A DNA stretch of 64,000 nt from Cytobacillus firmus. Lineage in GTDB: Bacteria; Bacillota; Bacilli; Bacillales; Cytobacillaceae. The notes beneath the pieces were generated by a model. The model saw only the letters and a list, made by a program, of their open reading frames with translations. It was not told the origin of the DNA and did not search any database. Positions 32,068 to 41,472 of the stretch are shown here, in pieces. Each line of letters starts with the position of its first letter. Position 1 is the stretch's first letter. Made by a program: the position numbers and the translations under genes. The stretch is from contig NZ_CP098323.1 of NCBI RefSeq assembly GCF_023657595.1, positions 4,736,001 to 4,800,000 on the forward strand, in the 5' to 3' direction.

Positions 32068-32697
32068 TTATTTTGTTCCGAATAAACGGTCGCCTGCATC
32101 GCCCAATCCAGGGACGATATAGCCTTTTTCGTTCAATTTTTCGTCTAATGCTGCGATATAGATGTCAACGTCAGGGTGAGCTTCCTTCACAGCTTCTACG
32201 CCTTCAGGAGCTGCAATCAGGCACATGAATTTAATGTTTTTGCCTCCGCGCTTTTTAAGAGAATGGATGGCTTCAACCGCAGAGCCGCCCGTTGCAAGCA
32301 TAGGGTCAACTACGATGAAATCTCTTTCTTCCACATCACTTGGAAGCTTCACATAGTATTCAACCGGCTGCAGGGTTTCCGGGTCACGGTACAAACCGAT
32401 ATGGCCCACTTTTGCAGCTGGAATCAGCTTCAGGATGCCGTCAACCATTCCAATTCCTGCACGCAGAATTGGAATGATCCCTATCTTTTTACCTGCAAGC
32501 ACATTGGACTTCATCGTGCTGACTGGTGTATCAATTGTGATTTCTTCTAAAGGCATATCGCGGGTAATTTCGAATGCCATCAGTGTTGCTACTTCATCGA
32601 CAAGCTCGCGGAATTCCTTTGTTCCCGTGCTTTTTTCACGAATGTATGTAAGTTTATGCTGAATTAATGGATGATCAAAAACGTAAACCTTTGCCAT
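32068..32697 (-). CDS. upp: Uracil phosphoribosyltransferase
   Basis: The 209-residue enzyme makes UMP from uracil and PRPP in pyrimidine salvage. The PRPP-binding loop [14 protein letters not shown] and the C-terminal uracil-binding [17 protein letters not shown] are present. An AAAGGAGAG ribosome binding site precedes the ATG. In Bacillus it lies between glyA and the atp operon, as here except for the inserted genes. Confidence 0.97.
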   Translation of the reverse strand: MAKVYVFDHPLIQHKLTYIREKSTGTKEFRELVDEVATLMAFEITRDMPLEEITIDTPVSTMKSNVLAGKKIGIIPILRAGIGMVDGILKLIPAAKVGHIGLYRDPETLQPVEYYVKLPSDVEERDFIVVDPMLATGGSAVEAIHSLKKRGGKNIKFMCLIAAPEGVEAVKEAHPDVDIYIAALDEKLNEKGYIVPGLGDAGDRLFGTK

Positions 32698-32815
32698 GAG
32701 TATCTCTCCTTTTCATTATGCAGATTAGTCGAACCACACTTCGTCTAATTTTACAGAAAAACAATTCCATCGGCAACTATGATTCGTATTTGTAAAATAA
32801 AAGTCATTATATAAG

Positions 32816-33060
32816 AAAAGCGGAAGCGCCTTGGTCACCCCCGACAAGCACAAGACGAGCCTCCGGAAAGGCGTTCTTTGCCTTTTGGGGGATTGCCCGA
32901 AATGTGGAGGCGACTGCCCAGGGACGACAGGCATAAGACGGTTCCTTTAAGAAGGCGTTTTTCCTTCTGGAAGGAAACGGCTTATGACCCCGAGTCCCTA
33001 GGAGCCGCAACTAGACAAGCTTGTGACCTCGAGGGGGTAGGCGCTGGAGCTAGACAGTTC
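32816..33060 (+). repeat. Family B composite repeat between upp and glyA, copy B5
   Basis: The outer parts (AAAAGCGGAAGCGCCTTG at the left; CTCGAGGGGGTAGGCGCTGG at the right) match the short copy at 10081-10198. Between about 32890 and 33018 another related unit is inserted, ending in its own CAACTAGACAAGC. The composite suggests insertion of one unit into another, or tandem duplication followed by decay. Confidence 0.75.
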
Positions 33061-33093
33061 TTGAAGTTGAAAAATTTTCTTGTATAACCACAC

Positions 33094-33122
33094 AAAAACC
33101 GGCCTCAAGCTGAGACCGGCTG
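33094..33122 (-). terminator. Terminator of glyA
   Basis: ACCGGCCTC pairs with GAGACCGGC at 33098-33121 around an AAGCT loop; the minus strand continues TTTTTGTG. Confidence 0.85.
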
Positions 33123-33127
33123 ATTGA

Positions 33128-34369
33128 TTAATGTTCTGGATATAAAGTGAAGCTGCCTGTTAGGGCTTCTACGCGCTGAGCTGCTTCTTGAAGCTTCCCT
33201 TCATCTTCGTGATTTTTAAGTGTGAAGGCAATGATGGATGCAATTTCCTTCATTTCTTTTTCGCCAAATCCGCGGGATGTAACAGCCGCTGTACCGATGC
33301 GGATGCCGCTTGTGACAAATGGGCTTTCCGGATCGAAAGGAATCGTGTTTTTGTTGACTGTAATGCCGACCTCATCAAGGACTTTCTCTGCTACTTTCCC
33401 TGTTAGGCCAAGGGAGCGGAGATCAACCAGTAGCAAATGGTTGTCTGTACCCTGTGATACAAGATCAATTCCTTCAGCCTGCAATGCTTCAGCCAGCTTT
33501 TTGGCATTCGAAATGATATTGCCTGCATAGGTTTTGAAATCATCCTGAAGTGCTTCGCCGAAGGCAACCGCTTTTGCCGCAATGACGTGCATTAAAGGAC
33601 CGCCCTGGATTCCAGGGAAAATGGATTTATCAATTTTCTTCGCATATTCTTCTTTGCAGAGAATCATGCCGCCGCGCGGTCCGCGCAATGTCTTATGAGT
33701 AGTAGTTGTAACAAAGTCTGCGAACGGAACCGGATTCTGATGAAGCCCAGCAGCTACAAGGCCTGCAATGTGAGCCATATCTACCATCAGCATGGCACCG
33801 ACTTCATCGGCAATTTCACGGAAACGCTTGAAGTCAATTTCACGCGGATAGGCACTTGCACCCGCTACAATTAATTTCGGCTTAGACGTGCGGGCTTTTT
33901 CAAGGACATCTTCGTAATCAATGCGGTGTGTTTCTTTATCCACGCCATATTCGACGAAATTGTACTGCACGCCGCTGAAGTTAACAGGGCTGCCGTGCGT
34001 TAAATGTCCGCCATGTGAGAGATTCATACCGAGAACAGTATCTCCCTGCTCTAAAACAGTGAAGTATACGGCCATGTTTGCCTGTGCACCTGAATGCGGC
34101 TGTACATTCACATGCTCTGCACCGAAAATTTCTTTCGCACGGTCACGGGCTAAATCTTCGACTACATCCACATGCTCACATCCGCCATAATAGCGGCGGC
34201 CTGGATAGCCTTCTGCATACTTGTTTGTTAAAACAGAACCCTGTGCTTCCATTACCGCTTCACTGACAAAGTTTTCAGAAGCGATTAATTCAATCTTTGT
34301 TCTCTGGCGTCCTAATTCTTCTTGTATCGACTTGAAAACCTGCTCATCCTGCTGTGCTAAATGCTTCAT
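33128..34369 (-). CDS. glyA: Serine hydroxymethyltransferase
   Basis: The 413-residue PLP enzyme converts serine and tetrahydrofolate to glycine and methylene-tetrahydrofolate. The PLP lysine is in [14 protein letters not shown]. The start at 34369 ([12 protein letters not shown]) is preferred because GGGAGG lies 6 bp upstream. Gene order ywlG-glyA-upp is as in B. subtilis, apart from the inserted sigma genes. Confidence 0.96.
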   Translation of the reverse strand: MKHLAQQDEQVFKSIQEELGRQRTKIELIASENFVSEAVMEAQGSVLTNKYAEGYPGRRYYGGCEHVDVVEDLARDRAKEIFGAEHVNVQPHSGAQANMAVYFTVLEQGDTVLGMNLSHGGHLTHGSPVNFSGVQYNFVEYGVDKETHRIDYEDVLEKARTSKPKLIVAGASAYPREIDFKRFREIADEVGAMLMVDMAHIAGLVAAGLHQNPVPFADFVTTTTHKTLRGPRGGMILCKEEYAKKIDKSIFPGIQGGPLMHVIAAKAVAFGEALQDDFKTYAGNIISNAKKLAEALQAEGIDLVSQGTDNHLLLVDLRSLGLTGKVAEKVLDEVGITVNKNTIPFDPESPFVTSGIRIGTAAVTSRGFGEKEMKEIASIIAFTLKNHEDEGKLQEAAQRVEALTGSFTLYPEH

Positions 34370-34490
34370 AAGAATCCTCCCTTTTCTCCAACACACTTTT
34401 AATAAAGGAAAGCCTTCTAGAGCTCTCCATTTTTATGTATCGATCTTTTTGTGAAAATTCTTTTCTATTTTAGCATGTTTTACGGAAAAG

Positions 34491-34538
34491 CGACAGGTAC
34501 CTATACCAGTTTTGCAGATTGGTATGGGTACCTGTCAC
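34491..34538. repeat. GACAGGTACC palindrome, copy 1
   Basis: GACAGGTACC-TATACCA pairs with TGGTATG-GGTACCTGTC around a ~11-nt loop. A close copy is at 36148-36196, so these palindromes flank the sigma/anti-sigma pair. It can act as a terminator-like hairpin after the anti-sigma gene. Confidence 0.75.
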
Positions 34539-34545
34539 CATCCTT

Positions 34546-35541
34546 TTAATCCCAGTTCCAATAATCCTTCTCCCCAAGGTATGGAGCACGGATTTGTTTT
34601 TCTTTTTTAAGCTTTAATAGTTCTTTTACCGGGCCGGTAACCACTGCTCCATAGACAATGAATCCATTTTTCTTCAGGTATTGATGACGTTCTTTCAGTT
34701 GGTCAAGACCGAGGAAGTTCTCATAATAGCTTTGAGATTCATTTTTTAAGAGACCCTCCATCTGTTTCAGCATCACCTTTTTATTTTCATCCATAAATTC
34801 CTCATTAAGGGCTAATTTCGATTCAGACATATAATCATCGCCTGCTTTCCTTCCTCCGGCCAAACCATAAATGGAAGTTAATTCAATTGAGTTTCCTCCG
34901 TTGCCGTAACCCGTCTTAAATTCTTTCAGTTCTCCTGTATAGAGCGGCATCCAAAGGACTTCCAGGTCATATGGCTTTAAAAGCTCCAGCAGTTCTTCCG
35001 GCTTCATGAATGACTGGGTGGAAAATGCCAGTTCCGCCACTGTCCCCTCGTGTATTTTTTCAAGAGAAGTCCAGACCGCAGGTTCCCCTTCAGCTGCCAG
35101 CCTTTTTCCGCTATTCGGATTTTCAGGCAGGGAAAAACGGTAAATGCTTTCATTTTGCGGCTGAAATTCCTGAATACTCAAGGTGGAATATGAATTTAAT
35201 AGCCTTTTCTCAACCTTCACCTCTCCAATTGTCTGATACTCCCGGCCAATTTTCCGTGCGATCGGATAGGATATTTTCTGTGTCAGAAATGGCGTTACTT
35301 CTTTATTCATCATGCCTCCGAAATCCTCATGCATGTTTGGGTGCTTCCAATCCAGTGCCACCTTACTGTAAAAAGCATGCTTTCTTTCACTATTGGCAGC
35401 GTCTGACAGTATATTTACGGCCATCATATATGCCCAGAAGAGAAACAAGCAGGCAGCGAGCACTTTAACCACTCTGAATGTTAAGGTAAACCGGTATTTA
35501 GCCATGATTTTCTTTTCGCGGTCTTTGTTCCAGTCAGTCAT
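34546..35541 (-). CDS. Membrane anti-sigma factor of an ECF pair
   Basis: Read from the ATG at 35541 (GGAGGG 6 bp upstream), the protein has 331 residues: a short cytoplasmic N-terminus (TDWNKDREKKIMAKYRFTL), one membrane segment (about 28-48, VVKVLAACLFLFWAYMMAV) and a large outside domain. It fits the sigma-factor-regulator N- and C-terminal domain pattern. It should hold the ECF sigma factor at the membrane. The ATG overlaps the expected TGA of the sigma gene (ATGACTGA), the usual coupled arrangement. In the sequence as given, a frame shift makes the two genes one continuous frame. Confidence 0.8.
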   Translation of the reverse strand: MTDWNKDREKKIMAKYRFTLTFRVVKVLAACLFLFWAYMMAVNILSDAANSERKHAFYSKVALDWKHPNMHEDFGGMMNKEVTPFLTQKISYPIARKIGREYQTIGEVKVEKRLLNSYSTLSIQEFQPQNESIYRFSLPENPNSGKRLAAEGEPAVWTSLEKIHEGTVAELAFSTQSFMKPEELLELLKPYDLEVLWMPLYTGELKEFKTGYGNGGNSIELTSIYGLAGGRKAGDDYMSESKLALNEEFMDENKKVMLKQMEGLLKNESQSYYENFLGLDQLKERHQYLKKNGFIVYGAVVTGPVKELLKLKKEKQIRAPYLGEKDYWNWD

Positions 35542-36066
35542 GTTCTTCCCTCCATTGTTCATCGGCAAGCTGAGCAAGCTTTTTCCGGGCCCGATCAGTG
35601 TCACCTTTACTTGATTTTCTGATAGATCCAATGTTTCCCGGATCTCACTATAGCTAAAAGACTCAAATTCTCTTAAATATAAAATAGAACGATATTGTTC
35701 CGGCAGACAGCTCATTAGGTCTGCGACTTTTTCATTCGATTCTTTCTTTAGTGCTGAATCCTCAGGCATTCCGTAAGGGCTGGTCATTTCTCCCTTTGAA
35801 AATAAATAGCCGGCAAAAGGAATCTTATTTCTCCTTTGCCGTTTCCGCCATTCATCCAAATAAGCATTCCTTGCTACCTTAAAAAGCCATGCCCTTACAT
35901 CTTCCTGTTTGTAGAATGAGAGAGAAACCGTTGCCTTAATAAATGTTTCCTGCGTTAGATCTTCAGCTGTTTCTTTAGAGCCTGACATCTTATATAAATA
36001 GTAATACAGCGGTCTGGCATAATGACGATATAAATCATCCAGCCGATCCCGCCTGCTCTCCTTCAA
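35534..36066 (-). pseudogene. ECF sigma factor gene with a single-base frameshift near its 3' end
   Basis: Residues 1-160 are a normal ECF sigma factor: region 2 (YRHYARPLYYYLYKMSGSKE, DLTQETFIKA) and region 4 (LPEQYRSILYLREFESFSYS, then EIRETLDLSENQVKVTL). At 35594-35595 the frame shifts. In the neighbouring frame the usual ending is seen: RARKKLAQLADEQWREEHD then TGA at 35534. One base appears lost from the codon before CGG. The start is a TTG at 36066 after GGGGGGAGAAGCCG. Loss of the recognition-helix end may disable the protein; a sequencing error is also possible. Confidence 0.8.
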
Positions 36067-36104
36067 CGGCTTCTCCCCCCTTTCTCACTAAAAGCTGCAC
36101 TATA

Positions 36105-36132
36105 TACACGTTCTTCCTTCTTGAATGTTACA
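36105..36132 (-). promoter_or_regulatory. Likely autoregulated ECF promoter of the sigma gene
   Basis: TGTAAC and CGTGTA are separated by 16 bp on the minus strand, close to the ECF pattern TGAAAC-N16-CGTCTA. It lies about 40 bp upstream of the TTG start. Confidence 0.55.
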
Positions 36133-36147
36133 CGTTATATAAAAAAA

Positions 36148-36196
36148 GTGACAGGCACCTATACCAGTTTGCTTAAGTGGTATAGGTGCCTGTCAC
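36148..36196. repeat. GTGACAGGCACC palindrome, copy 2
   Basis: GTGACAGGCACCTATACCA (36148-36166) is a perfect inverted repeat of 36178-36196. A half site GGTGCCTGTCACC recurs at 44214-44226 over the prmC stop codon. Confidence 0.85.
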
Positions 36197-36620
36197 CCAA
36201 ATGGCATGATGGGTTCGGACTCAGGATCAGCGATTTCTGCTTTCTCTGTCCGAAGTTGACCTGACTTCAGACTCTAAATCCTCGATTTCTACTTTTTGTG
36301 TCCGAAGGTGACCTGACTTCGGACTCTGAATCCTCAATTTCTACTTTCTGTGTCCGAAGGTGACCTGACTTCGGACTCTGAATCCTCGATTTCTACTTTC
36401 TGTGTCCGAAGGTGACCTGACTTCGGACTCTGAATCCTCAATTTCTACTTTCTGTGTCCGAAGGTGACCTGACTTCGGACTCTGAATCCTCAATTTCTAC
36501 TTTCTGTGTCCGAAGGTGACCTGACTTCGGACTCTGAATCCTCAATTTCTACTTTCTGTGTCCGAAGGTGACCTGACTTCGGACTCTGAATCCATAATTT
36601 ATGGTTTTTCAGTCCGAACA
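36197..36620. repeat. Family D 52-bp hairpin array, array 1
   Basis: TCCGAA starts at 36249, 36301, 36353, 36405, 36457, 36509, 36561 and 36613, exactly 52 bp apart; a partial unit precedes. Each unit has GTCCGAAG and CTTCGGAC arms around a short loop (25 bp in all) followed by ~27 bp of GAATCCTC(A/G)ATTTCTACTTTCT spacer. As 52 is not a multiple of three, it is not protein-coding. It fills the gap between the sigma gene and ywlG. Confidence 0.95.
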
Positions 36621-36659
36621 GGCGTCCAGTGGCGGAAACTAATCAAGGATCCAATCGGG

Positions 36660-36692
36660 AGAATAAAGCCCCAATCACCAGGTGATTGGGGC
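36660..36692 (-). terminator. Terminator of the ywlG transcript
   Basis: GCCCCAATCACC at 36668 pairs with GGTGATTGGGGC ending at 36692; the minus strand continues TTTATTC. Confidence 0.85.
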
Positions 36693-36709
36693 AGCAAAAT
36701 ATTATTAAA

Positions 36710-37276
36710 TCATCTGCAAGATTCGTTATCAGAGTTCCGTTCATAAATCGCCCGGGCCCCGCCGATGAGTTTCGGCCTGGTTTTAGCCATGGTGACGTTG
36801 GCCTCGCCGACTGATTTTTGGGAGGTCCTGATTGGAACTGCCACATGCTTCAGATGCATTCCGATCAGTGTGTCGCCGATATCGATACCGGCATCAGCCT
36901 TGATAAACTCGGCCATGACGGGATCTTTGAAGTGTTCATAGGCGTATGTCGCCATCGCGCCGCCGGCCGCACGGTGAGGGATGACGGCCACTTCATCCAG
37001 ATTTCTTGCCTCGGCTACATCCCGCTCCACGACTAATGCCCTGTTCAAATGCTCGCAGCATTGAAAAGCCAGTTCAGCCCCGGTGTCCTGGCGGAGCTTG
37101 TCCAGACGCTCAAAAATCAATTCAGCCACTTGTTCCGTTCCGGCTGTGCCTATTCTTTTCCCGGCGACTTCACTCGTGCTGCAGCCGACTACAAGAAGAT
37201 GCTTCTCACTTAAAGGAACTTGTTCGCTGAATTCACGTATGATTGTATCAAGTTCTGTTTTCCATTGTTCAATCAA
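36710..37276 (-). CDS. ywlG: TIGR01440/DUF436 family protein YwlG
   Basis: The 188-residue protein belongs to a conserved Firmicutes family of unknown function. Conserved parts visible are [28 protein letters not shown] and the [14 protein letters not shown] region. It lies 23 bp downstream of rpiB, and this ywlE-rpiB-ywlG-glyA neighbourhood is typical of Bacillus. Cytoplasmic; no membrane segment. Confidence 0.92.
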   Translation of the reverse strand: MIEQWKTELDTIIREFSEQVPLSEKHLLVVGCSTSEVAGKRIGTAGTEQVAELIFERLDKLRQDTGAELAFQCCEHLNRALVVERDVAEARNLDEVAVIPHRAAGGAMATYAYEHFKDPVMAEFIKADAGIDIGDTLIGMHLKHVAVPIRTSQKSVGEANVTMAKTRPKLIGGARAIYERNSDNESCR

Positions 37277-37299
37277 AAAAGCTCCCCCCTTCGAAAGAT

Positions 37300-37740
37300 T
37301 TACTTCGTTTCGTAAGCAGTAATCTTTCCAACACGGTTTTCATGGCGGCCGCCTTCAAAATCTGTTGAAAGCCATACTTTTGCGATTTCACGGGCCAGGC
37401 CGGGGCCAATTACTCGTTCACCCATCGCAAGGATATTGCTGTCATTATGTTCACGGGTTGCTTTTGCACTGAATACATCATGCACCAGCGCACAGCGGAT
37501 TCCCTTTACTTTGTTGGCAGAGATGCTCATTCCGATTCCGGTTCCACAGATCAGAATGCCCTTATCGAATTCGCCGCCTGCAACCTTTTCGGCAACTGGC
37601 AATGCATAATCCGGATAATCTACTGAAGTTTCGCACTCACAGCCGAAATCTTCATATTCAATGCCCATTTCATCCATTAAGCTTTTTATTTCTTCGCGGA
37701 GATTAAGTCCGCCATGATCTGATGCGATTGCAATTTTCAT
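37300..37740 (-). CDS. rpiB: Ribose-5-phosphate isomerase B / sugar phosphate isomerase
   Basis: The 146-residue RpiB/LacAB enzyme interconverts ribose 5-phosphate and ribulose 5-phosphate. The N-terminal IASDHGG, the catalytic Cys in [20 protein letters not shown] and the His in VHD and REHND are present. GGAGGG precedes the ATG. Confidence 0.95.
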   Translation of the reverse strand: MKIAIASDHGGLNLREEIKSLMDEMGIEYEDFGCECETSVDYPDYALPVAEKVAGGEFDKGILICGTGIGMSISANKVKGIRCALVHDVFSAKATREHNDSNILAMGERVIGPGLAREIAKVWLSTDFEGGRHENRVGKITAYETK

Positions 37741-37814
37741 AATGAAACCCTCCAGTTTGAAGCCGCTTTATTTTGACATTATGCTCTTATTTTGACACAA
37801 AACCTTGAAAATAT

Positions 37815-37846
37815 AAAGAAAGGGAGCCGCATTTTGGGCTCCCTTA
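37815..37846 (-). terminator. Terminator of the chemoreceptor gene
   Basis: AGGGAGCC at 37821-37828 pairs with GGCTCCCT at 37837-37844, overlapping the stop codon; the minus strand continues TTCTTTATATTT. Confidence 0.8.
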
Positions 37847-39139
37847 TAATTTAAATTTCGTTATGGTGCTATTTAGTTTTTCTGCCTGTTCTTTTAGCTC
37901 GATGGCGAGCTTTTCCACATTGCCGATGACAGCAGTCTGGTGTTGAGTGGCAGCTGAAACCTCCTGTGCGCCTGCTGATGTTTCTTCCGCAATGGCTGCT
38001 ACTTCCTGAGATTGGGTGGATGTATGCTGGATGCCTTCCATCTGGGAATCCACCAGTCCTGAAATGGCAGACACTGAAGCAGCCATTTCATTGACCACTT
38101 TCGCCATTTCCTCAATCACTTCATTTGTTTTCGTGCCTTTTTTCACTTCATTATTAGCAGTCTCCACCTGATAAGAGATTTGCGTGACAACATTGCGGAC
38201 CTCTTCCTGTATGTTCTGTATCAGCTCCGAGATGCCCTGGACCGCTTTAGCACTCTCATCTGCAAGCTTCCGCACTTCTTCAGCGACTACGGCAAATCCT
38301 TTGCCATGGTCACCCGCTCGGGCTGCTTCAATGGAAGCATTTAAAGCAAGAAGATTCGTCTGGGCTGCAATGTCACCGACCAGCTGTATAATCTGCTCTA
38401 CCTTTACGGCATTTTGCTCAAGACGCTTTACTGTCTGAAGTGATTCCTCATTATCCTGGGCCAGTTTTTCTATGCCGGAAATAAGTGAATGGATCACCTT
38501 CTTTGATTCCATCAGGTCCTGAACCATTTCACCGGAAACATTTTGTGATGCTTTTGCTGTTTCTTGGACTTCCTGGGCAATGCGCAGGACATCTTCCATG
38601 GATTCAGCTGTTGACTGAATGGACACGGCAGAACTATCTGCTCCCTGGGAAATCTCGCTGATGGTTCTGGCAATCGAGTCTGCCTGCTCTGCAGCTGCTG
38701 AGGACTCGGAAGACATCGCGATGACTTTTTCATTCGTTTCTTTGAAGTTCTCGTCAATTTTTTGAACCATATCCCTTAAATTGAAAAGCATATGATTGAA
38801 TGCAATGCCTAATGAACGGATCTCATCATCTGACTTGGAAAGCTCTGCATCCTGGCCTATATCGCCATTGGCGGCCATGAGGGCCGTTTTTTCAAGCTTC
38901 TGCAATGGTTTGATAATAAAGCCTGCAGCAAAAAAGGCTAGAACACCTGACCAGAAAATCCCCATTGCTAAGGTTAAAAAAGTAAAAACAGCCTCTCCGA
39001 ATGGAAGCATCTCTTCAATTCTTGGAAATAAAAAGTAAAGAAATACAGCACTTGTTGTGTATGTAATGATGGCCAGCGATGTGATGAATAATACGAGCTT
39101 TTTCCTAAGGCCGAATTTATAGCCCTTTTTCTCCCCCAT
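37844..39139 (-). CDS. Methyl-accepting chemotaxis protein without an extracellular sensor domain
   Basis: The 431-residue protein starts at 39139 (AGGGGG 8 bp upstream). Two closely spaced membrane segments (about 15-37 and 50-75) leave only ~12 residues outside, followed by a HAMP domain (about 75-130) and a long signalling coiled coil with the hairpin tip [20 protein letters not shown] and [10 protein letters not shown]. With so short an outer loop, it must sense something in the membrane or cytoplasm. It begins 16 bp after the ywlE stop and is likely co-transcribed. Confidence 0.9.
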   Translation of the reverse strand: MGEKKGYKFGLRKKLVLFITSLAIITYTTSAVFLYFLFPRIEEMLPFGEAVFTFLTLAMGIFWSGVLAFFAAGFIIKPLQKLEKTALMAANGDIGQDAELSKSDDEIRSLGIAFNHMLFNLRDMVQKIDENFKETNEKVIAMSSESSAAAEQADSIARTISEISQGADSSAVSIQSTAESMEDVLRIAQEVQETAKASQNVSGEMVQDLMESKKVIHSLISGIEKLAQDNEESLQTVKRLEQNAVKVEQIIQLVGDIAAQTNLLALNASIEAARAGDHGKGFAVVAEEVRKLADESAKAVQGISELIQNIQEEVRNVVTQISYQVETANNEVKKGTKTNEVIEEMAKVVNEMAASVSAISGLVDSQMEGIQHTSTQSQEVAAIAEETSAGAQEVSAATQHQTAVIGNVEKLAIELKEQAEKLNSTITKFKL

Positions 39140-39155
39140 TATGTTGTCCCCCTGA

Positions 39156-39596
39156 TTAATCTTCTCTCTTGACGCGATCCAAGATTTGTTCAATCGCTTC
39201 ATTCAGATCTTTAAATGTACTTCTATATATCTCAACCGGCCCCCCATATGGATCAATAATATCTCCCGCAGCTCCGGCAAACTCTTTTAATGTGAAGGTT
39301 TTGCCCTCGGCACCAGGAAACATGGACAGAATCGTATTTTTGTGGCCGGCAGTCATCGTTAAAATATAGGTCGCCCAGTCTATTAAATCTTCACTCATAC
39401 TGGATGATTGATGCTGAAGCGAAATTCCGTTCTCCTCCAGCACACTTTTCGTATTCGCGGACGCCTCACTGCCATCTGCCGCAAATACGCCAGCCGACTT
39501 CACTTCCACACCGGGAATCAATCTGCTTTTTAAAATGGCTTCTGCCATTGGGCTTCTGCACGTATTTCCCGTACAAACAAATAATACATTTGCCAT
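39156..39596 (-). CDS. ywlE: Protein-arginine phosphatase YwlE
   Basis: The 146-residue low-molecular-weight phosphatase fold has the P-loop CTGNTCRSP, with the nucleophile Cys8, Arg14 and Thr12, the Thr that gives YwlE-type enzymes their arginine-phosphate specificity. The general acid Asp is in DIIDPYGG. It reverses McsB arginine phosphorylation in the ClpC stress pathway. Confidence 0.93.
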   Translation of the reverse strand: MANVLFVCTGNTCRSPMAEAILKSRLIPGVEVKSAGVFAADGSEASANTKSVLEENGISLQHQSSSMSEDLIDWATYILTMTAGHKNTILSMFPGAEGKTFTLKEFAGAAGDIIDPYGGPVEIYRSTFKDLNEAIEQILDRVKRED

Positions 39597-39705
39597 AGAA
39601 ACTCTCCCTCCCTTTATATCGGTTTAAACTCAATAAACTTTATCCAAACTTTTCTTACATTATAAGACAATTTTCCTATAACACCTATAGTCCCCATACA
39701 AAAAA

Positions 39706-39732
39706 AGAAAAAGGGCAGCCGGCACCCTTTTC
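39706..39732 (-). terminator. Terminator of mntP
   Basis: AAAGGGCAGCC pairs with GGCACCCTTT at 39710-39730 around a minimal loop; the minus strand continues TTCTTTTTTTG. Confidence 0.7.
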
Positions 39733-39763
39733 ATTTTTCACAAAATATTAACATTTAAACAAT

Positions 39764-40315
39764 TTATAAAAATAAGAGCTTTACCCCAAAAGCGAGGAGG
39801 ATGGCACCACCGAGAGCTTCGCTGTAGGAGCCGATCCAGCTTTGGACTTTTCTGCCGGTGAGGAGGCCTGCCCATGTTAGAATAGTGGCACCGGCTCCAA
39901 AGAAGACGAGTACCAGGAAGGTTTTAGCTCCGTATATTCCAAGGCTTAGGCCGACTGAAAAACTATCAAGGCTGACGCTCAATGCAAAAATCAGCAGCCC
40001 TATGCCCACTGGCGTAATTAAGCTGTCCTCTTCATCCCTGAAGCTTGACCAAATCATCTGCACGCCTAATAAAAGGAGCAGCCCCCCGCCAACATATCCG
40101 GCAATGGCTCCAAATGTATTTGAAAGGAATCTGCCTGCTATCATTCCCAATAAAGGCATCCAGACATGGAAAAGTCCAATGGTGATGCCGATTTTAGCTA
40201 TTTGTCTGAGGCGGAGTTTGTACATCCCCATGCCAAGACCTACTGAAAAGGCATCCATTCCCAATGCGAATGCCATTAAAGCCAGTGTTAAAATTTCGCC
40301 AATCATTGCAGACAT
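39764..40315 (-). CDS. mntP: Manganese efflux pump MntP
   Basis: The 183-residue membrane protein has six hydrophobic segments made of two repeats, each with the acidic motif [12 protein letters not shown] or [13 protein letters not shown]. These Asp residues are needed for manganese export. The gene is ywlD in B. subtilis. I did not recognise a yybP-ykoY riboswitch upstream. Confidence 0.92.
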   Translation of the reverse strand: MSAMIGEILTLALMAFALGMDAFSVGLGMGMYKLRLRQIAKIGITIGLFHVWMPLLGMIAGRFLSNTFGAIAGYVGGGLLLLLGVQMIWSSFRDEEDSLITPVGIGLLIFALSVSLDSFSVGLSLGIYGAKTFLVLVFFGAGATILTWAGLLTGRKVQSWIGSYSEALGGAILLAFGVKLLFL

Positions 40316-40393
40316 TTTTCCGCCCCCTTGGACTTGCTAATTCAGCATATGCACGTCCAGGCGGATTTAGAATGCTATTGCCTTTTTACAAAA

Positions 40394-40426
40394 CAAAAAA
40401 CCGCTTCATGACGAAACGGTTTCTTT
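40394..40426 (-). terminator. Terminator of ywlC
   Basis: AAACCG at 40398-40403 pairs with CGGTTT at 40417-40422; the minus strand continues TTTGTTTTG. Confidence 0.75.
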
Positions 40427-40428
40427 GT

Positions 40429-41472
40429 TTATCTGCTAATGATCCTGTGTCCAGCTGCCTTCATCAGGCGGTTCATGATGGCATGCCCGACGCCTTCACC
40501 CGGAAACATCTCACAGAAAATAATATCAGCATCAGTTGTATTGAAATATCTTAACGCTTCATAGAGAGCGCTTGCCACGGTTTCAAGCTTTTCTCGCTGC
40601 CCGCAGGCATACACATAATCAGCATGATAGAATTCCCGGTTTTCCTCTGTCGTCAGAACGCCAACTGAAAGACCTTCCTGCTTCTTATCCTCAACAAAGT
40701 GCTGGATATCCTCTCTTGTTCCTTCTACTAAATAAAGAGGTGCATCCGGCGCATAATGACGGTACTTCATGCCCGGAGATTTCGGCGCCTGGCTTTCATC
40801 CGTTAATGCAGGGTCAACACTGACCTCTCCTACAACCTCTTCCAGCTGTTCTCTTGTAATGCCGCCCGGCCTTAGGATAACCGGCACTTCTCCCGTACAA
40901 TCCACAACGGTTGATTCCACACCAACACCAGTCGGACCTCCATCCACTAATCCGGCAATTCTTCCATTCAGGTCTTCCCAGACATGGTCAGCCGTTGTCG
41001 GACTTGGCCTTCCGGACCGGTTCGCACTTGGTGCCGCAATGGGAAGTCCTGTTTTCTTCAGCAGCGCAAGGGCCACCGGATGATCCGGCATTCTTACAGC
41101 CACTGTGGATAAACCCGCTGTTGCATACTGGGAAAGAACGCCCTCCTTATGAGTAAAAATGAGCGTAAGCGGTCCCGGCCAAAATTGTTCCATCAGCGTC
41201 TGCGCCTTTTGCGGAATTTCCGTTATAAAAGCGTTCAGCTGAGCTTTATCAGCAATGTGGATAATCAGTGGATTATCACTCGGACGTCCTTTTGCCTCGA
41301 ATATTTTACTGACCGCTTCATCACTTTTCGCATTCCCGCCTAATCCATATACGGTTTCTGTTGGAAAAGCGACCACTTCATTATTTTTCAGCAGATCGGC
41401 AGCCTGTGAACACTGTGAATAACTATCTTCTTTATCCACACTGTTATCCACCGGCCATCTTTTTGTAATCAT
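40429..41472 (-). CDS. ywlC: Threonylcarbamoyl-AMP synthase, Sua5 type
   Basis: The 347-residue enzyme makes threonylcarbamoyl-AMP for the t6A modification of tRNAs. The YrdC domain (about 22-205) has FPTETVYGLGGNA, KGRPSDNPLIIHI and APSANRSGRPSPT; a C-terminal Sua5 domain (about 235-347) follows SPGMKYRHYAP. The ATG follows GGTGGATAACA; the ribosome binding site overlaps a near-consensus DnaA box. In B. subtilis, ywlC is one of the chromosomal DnaA-bound genes. Confidence 0.95.
   Translation of the reverse strand: MITKRWPVDNSVDKEDSYSQCSQAADLLKNNEVVAFPTETVYGLGGNAKSDEAVSKIFEAKGRPSDNPLIIHIADKAQLNAFITEIPQKAQTLMEQFWPGPLTLIFTHKEGVLSQYATAGLSTVAVRMPDHPVALALLKKTGLPIAAPSANRSGRPSPTTADHVWEDLNGRIAGLVDGGPTGVGVESTVVDCTGEVPVILRPGGITREQLEEVVGEVSVDPALTDESQAPKSPGMKYRHYAPDAPLYLVEGTREDIQHFVEDKKQEGLSVGVLTTEENREFYHADYVYACGQREKLETVASALYEALRYFNTTDADIIFCEMFPGEGVGHAIMNRLMKAAGHRIISR

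Noticed and set aside
40316-40428. yybP-ykoY manganese riboswitch controlling mntP
   Set aside because: The sequence upstream of mntP shows no match that I can recognise to the conserved loops.
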